DNA from: Streptomyces sp. NBC_00250
GTDB taxonomy: Bacteria; Actinomycetota; Actinomycetes; Streptomycetales; Streptomycetaceae
Length of the DNA stretch: 64,000 bases
Reading direction: 5' to 3'
Assembly: GCF_036192275.1 (NCBI RefSeq)
Contig: NZ_CP108088.1
Span: 8,356,001-8,420,000, forward strand
Shown: in pieces, positions 62,314 to 64,000 of the stretch
Numbering within the stretch: position 1 is the first letter of the stretch
Layout of the letters: every line of letters starts with the position of its first letter
Notes under the pieces: generated by a model
Database searches by the model: none
Told to the model about the DNA's origin: nothing
Seen by the model: only the letters and a program-made list of their open reading frames with translations
Position numbers and translations under genes: made by a program

Positions 62314-62974
62314 CCACCGACGACCCGGCGGTGACCACGACCGAAGAGCAGCGTGCCCCCACGACGGCTCCCGGCGGAGCAAGCTATCGCGTACGACGGT
62401 CCTACGGCCCGTCGCACGCACTTGCCCCCGCCCCAGAGGGCGGGGAGGCCCGGCTGGTTCCCGAGCGAGGGCGCTCGGGAACCAGCCGGGCAACCAGCAC
62501 CAGGGGGCGCCGGTCACCGGGGGAGAAGCAGACGAGCCCGCCGACCGCGAGCAGCCGAGCCCGAGCCCGCCCGCCTTCCCCGACCGCAAGCCGCGCCGCC
62601 GCAGCCGCAACCCGAGCGAGCGCGCCCGCAAGACGACCACCCGCCTCTCCGACGCTGAGAAAGCCGAGATCGTCGCCGCCGCCGCGCTGCGCGGCGTCAC
62701 CGTCGCCCGATTCCTCGCCGCCGCCGGCCTGGCCGCCGCCCGCGGTTCGGCCGCCCTGCACACCAACGAACGACTCGACACGGCCATCGACGAACTCGCT
62801 GCCCTGCGTACCGCCCTGGCCCGGATCGGCAACAACATCAACCAGATAGCCTACGTCCACAACGTCGGCGGACAGCCCCTCCCCGGCGAACTCGACCACG
62901 CACTGAGCGTTCTGACCCGGTCCCTCGGCCGCCTCGACGACGCGGCGAACGACCTGGTCGACAGGCGGCTGTGA
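62310..62974 (+). pseudogene. MobC-like mobilization protein, apparent frameshift
   Basis: GTG 62310 is coupled to the upstream stop and reads VTTDDPAVTTTEEQRAPT. The recognisable MobC part lies in another frame: RKTTTRLSDAEKAEIVAAAA, LRGVTVARFLAAAGLAA, LARIGNNINQIAYVHNVGG and ALSVLTRSLGRLDDAAN, ending at 62974. No start codon serves that frame alone. The frames change somewhere between about 62400 and 62560, where two strong hairpins lie. MobC proteins assist relaxases at oriT. A sequencing indel, real mutation or recoding are all possible. Confidence 0.65.
62427..62490 (+). repeat. Two adjacent perfect hairpins, candidate oriT region
   Basis: CCCCGCCC (62427-62434) pairs with GGGCGGGG (62439-62446). 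CCGGCTGGTTCCCGAGCG (62451-62468) pairs with CGCTCGGGAACCAGCCGG (62473-62490) over a four-base loop. They lie just before the MobC coding part and about 480 bases before the relaxase gene, where an oriT is commonly found. Confidence 0.55.
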
Positions 62975-64000
62975 TGGTTCCCGACATTGGACGTGGCTCC
63001 CGCACCCACGGACTCCTCGTCTACCTCTACGGCCCCGGTCGGCGCGAGGAGCACACCGACGCGCACCTCGTCGGCTCCTGGGACGGCTTCGCCCCCGACC
63101 CTGGCCGCGACACCGACCCGCAAGTCACCCTCGCCCGCCTCACCGCCGCCCTCGACCTCCGGGTCAAGCAAGCCGGCGACCGCGCGCCCGCCAAGCACGT
63201 CTGGCACTGCTCGGTCCGGACCGCCCCCGGCGACCGGCGGCTCTCCGACGAGGAGTGGAACGCCGTCGCCCAGCGCATCGTCCACGCCACCGGCATAGCC
63301 CCGGCCGGTGATCCCGACGGTTGCCGGTGGATCGCCGTCCGTCACGCGGAAGACCACATCCACATCGTCGCCACTCTGGTCCGTGGCGACCTGCGCAATC
63401 CCCGCCTCAACTATGACTTCAACAAGGCCCAGGCCGTCTGCCGGCGCATCGAGGAGGAGATGGGCTTGCGCCGCCTCAACGCCGGCGACGGCACCGCAGC
63501 GAAGAACCCCACCAGCGCCGAGAAGTTCAAGGCCGAGCGCACCGGCCGCCCCGAGACCTCCCGCGAGACGCTCCGCGAAGCCGTCCGACAGGCCGTCGCG
63601 GGAGCAGACGACGAGAAGGAGTTCTTCACCCGGCTCCGCGAGGCGGGCCTACGCGTGAAGGTGCGCCACGCCCCGTCCGGCGACGCGCTCGGCTACAACG
63701 TGGCCCTGCCCGGCGACCGCAACCGCCACGGTGAACCGATCTGGTACCCCGGTTCCAAACTGGCCCCCGACCTGTCCCTTCCGAAGATCCGCCTCCGGCT
63801 CGCCGACGGTACCGCCGAGCGGGCAACGCCTTCAGCCGCCGGCGCCCGGGCGGACTGGTCCCCGCCCGCCCGAGAGCGACGCAGCGCCACCGGGATCGCC
63901 GAGCGTGCCGCCGTCCTGCTCGACGGCGACGACGATGAAGCCGCCGCCCAGCTCGTCGGCGTCGGAGAACTCCTGGACGCGGTCGCCCAGACCTCCCCGG
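62974..64000 (+). CDS. Relaxase/mobilization nuclease, 3'-truncated by window edge
   Basis: ATG 62974 overlaps the MobC stop, and the frame stays open to the window end (342 residues seen). Conserved parts are an N-terminal Tyr-containing segment (GLLVYLYGPGRREEHTD), HVWHCSVRTAPGDRRLSDEE, and the metal-binding His motif RHAEDHIHIVATLVRGD near residue 130. These fit a relaxase that nicks oriT and leads DNA transfer. The C-terminal part beyond 64000 is not visible. With MobC it makes the element mobilizable. Confidence 0.88.
   Translation, partial: MVPDIGRGSRTHGLLVYLYGPGRREEHTDAHLVGSWDGFAPDPGRDTDPQVTLARLTAALDLRVKQAGDRAPAKHVWHCSVRTAPGDRRLSDEEWNAVAQRIVHATGIAPAGDPDGCRWIAVRHAEDHIHIVATLVRGDLRNPRLNYDFNKAQAVCRRIEEEMGLRRLNAGDGTAAKNPTSAEKFKAERTGRPETSRETLREAVRQAVAGADDEKEFFTRLREAGLRVKVRHAPSGDALGYNVALPGDRNRHGEPIWYPGSKLAPDLSLPKIRLRLADGTAERATPSAAGARADWSPPARERRSATGIAERAAVLLDGDDDEAAAQLVGVGELLDAVAQTSP

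Overview
This is high-GC actinomycete DNA, almost certainly Streptomyces. The evidence is the strong G/C third-position bias, twin-arginine and lipobox exports, large LuxR-type ATPase regulators, small HATPase anti-sigma-like proteins, an LAxTG sortase signal, a WhiB protein and GTG/ATGA-coupled operons. It reads as an accessory or chromosome-arm region, with several decayed genes, IS copies and the left end of an integrated element.

Bases 1-27,320 are a secreted glycan/glycoprotein degradation locus surrounded by regulators. It holds a lipoprotein sugar-binding protein, a secreted protein of unknown family, a GH31 enzyme with lectin modules, a GH27 alpha-galactosidase-type enzyme with a beta-propeller-like tail, a wall-anchored metzincin protease and a ThuA-CBM6-ricin protein. 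Around them sit LuxR-type ATPases (three of one NB-ARC-like family plus a truncated relic of a fourth, and one of a different type) and two HATPase proteins. Three of the regulatory genes share a fixed-architecture promoter module of about 50 bp. Relics of a ROK repressor, an FCD/GntR regulator, a sugar ABC permease and a hydroxyacid dehydrogenase show that an older sugar regulon has decayed here.

Bases 27,421-36,455 (minus strand) form a tightly coupled candidate biosynthetic operon. In transcription order it encodes an unknown protein, a thymidylate-kinase-like P-loop enzyme, a PEP-mutase/isocitrate-lyase-fold enzyme, a Nudix protein, a TylF-like methyltransferase, a D-2-hydroxyacid dehydrogenase, a nucleotidyltransferase, a radical SAM/SPASM enzyme, a 2-oxoglutarate/Fe(II) oxygenase, an unlisted 53-residue peptide, a hairpin, and an HExxH peptide-modification protein. 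This is the best candidate for a new system: a RiPP whose maturation genes are linked to phosphonate-type small-molecule chemistry. Bases 36,603-40,444 carry its likely XRE regulator, an asparaginase, a PPC-domain protein and a second nucleotidyltransferase.

Bases 40,660-44,683 hold another HATPase, a WXG-like polymorphic toxin broken by a frameshift, its probable immunity gene, a decayed IS5-family transposase and an IS fragment. Bases 44,846-50,892 are a MacAB-type efflux operon (lipoprotein, membrane-fusion protein, ATPase, permease) divergent from a two-component system. A 31-bp direct repeat flanks this module.

From a tRNA-Ser(GGA) 3' fragment at 51,117-51,171 rightward, the window appears to lie inside an integrative mobilizable or conjugative element. 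It contains an IS-interrupted gene, an ImmA/IrrE-like metalloprotease with a MAB_1171c-type membrane protein, a HAD hydrolase and a double-HTH regulator. Next come a replication initiator with internal iterons, a DnaC-like ATPase, WhiB, DUF2637, a MobC-like protein and a relaxase that runs off the end.
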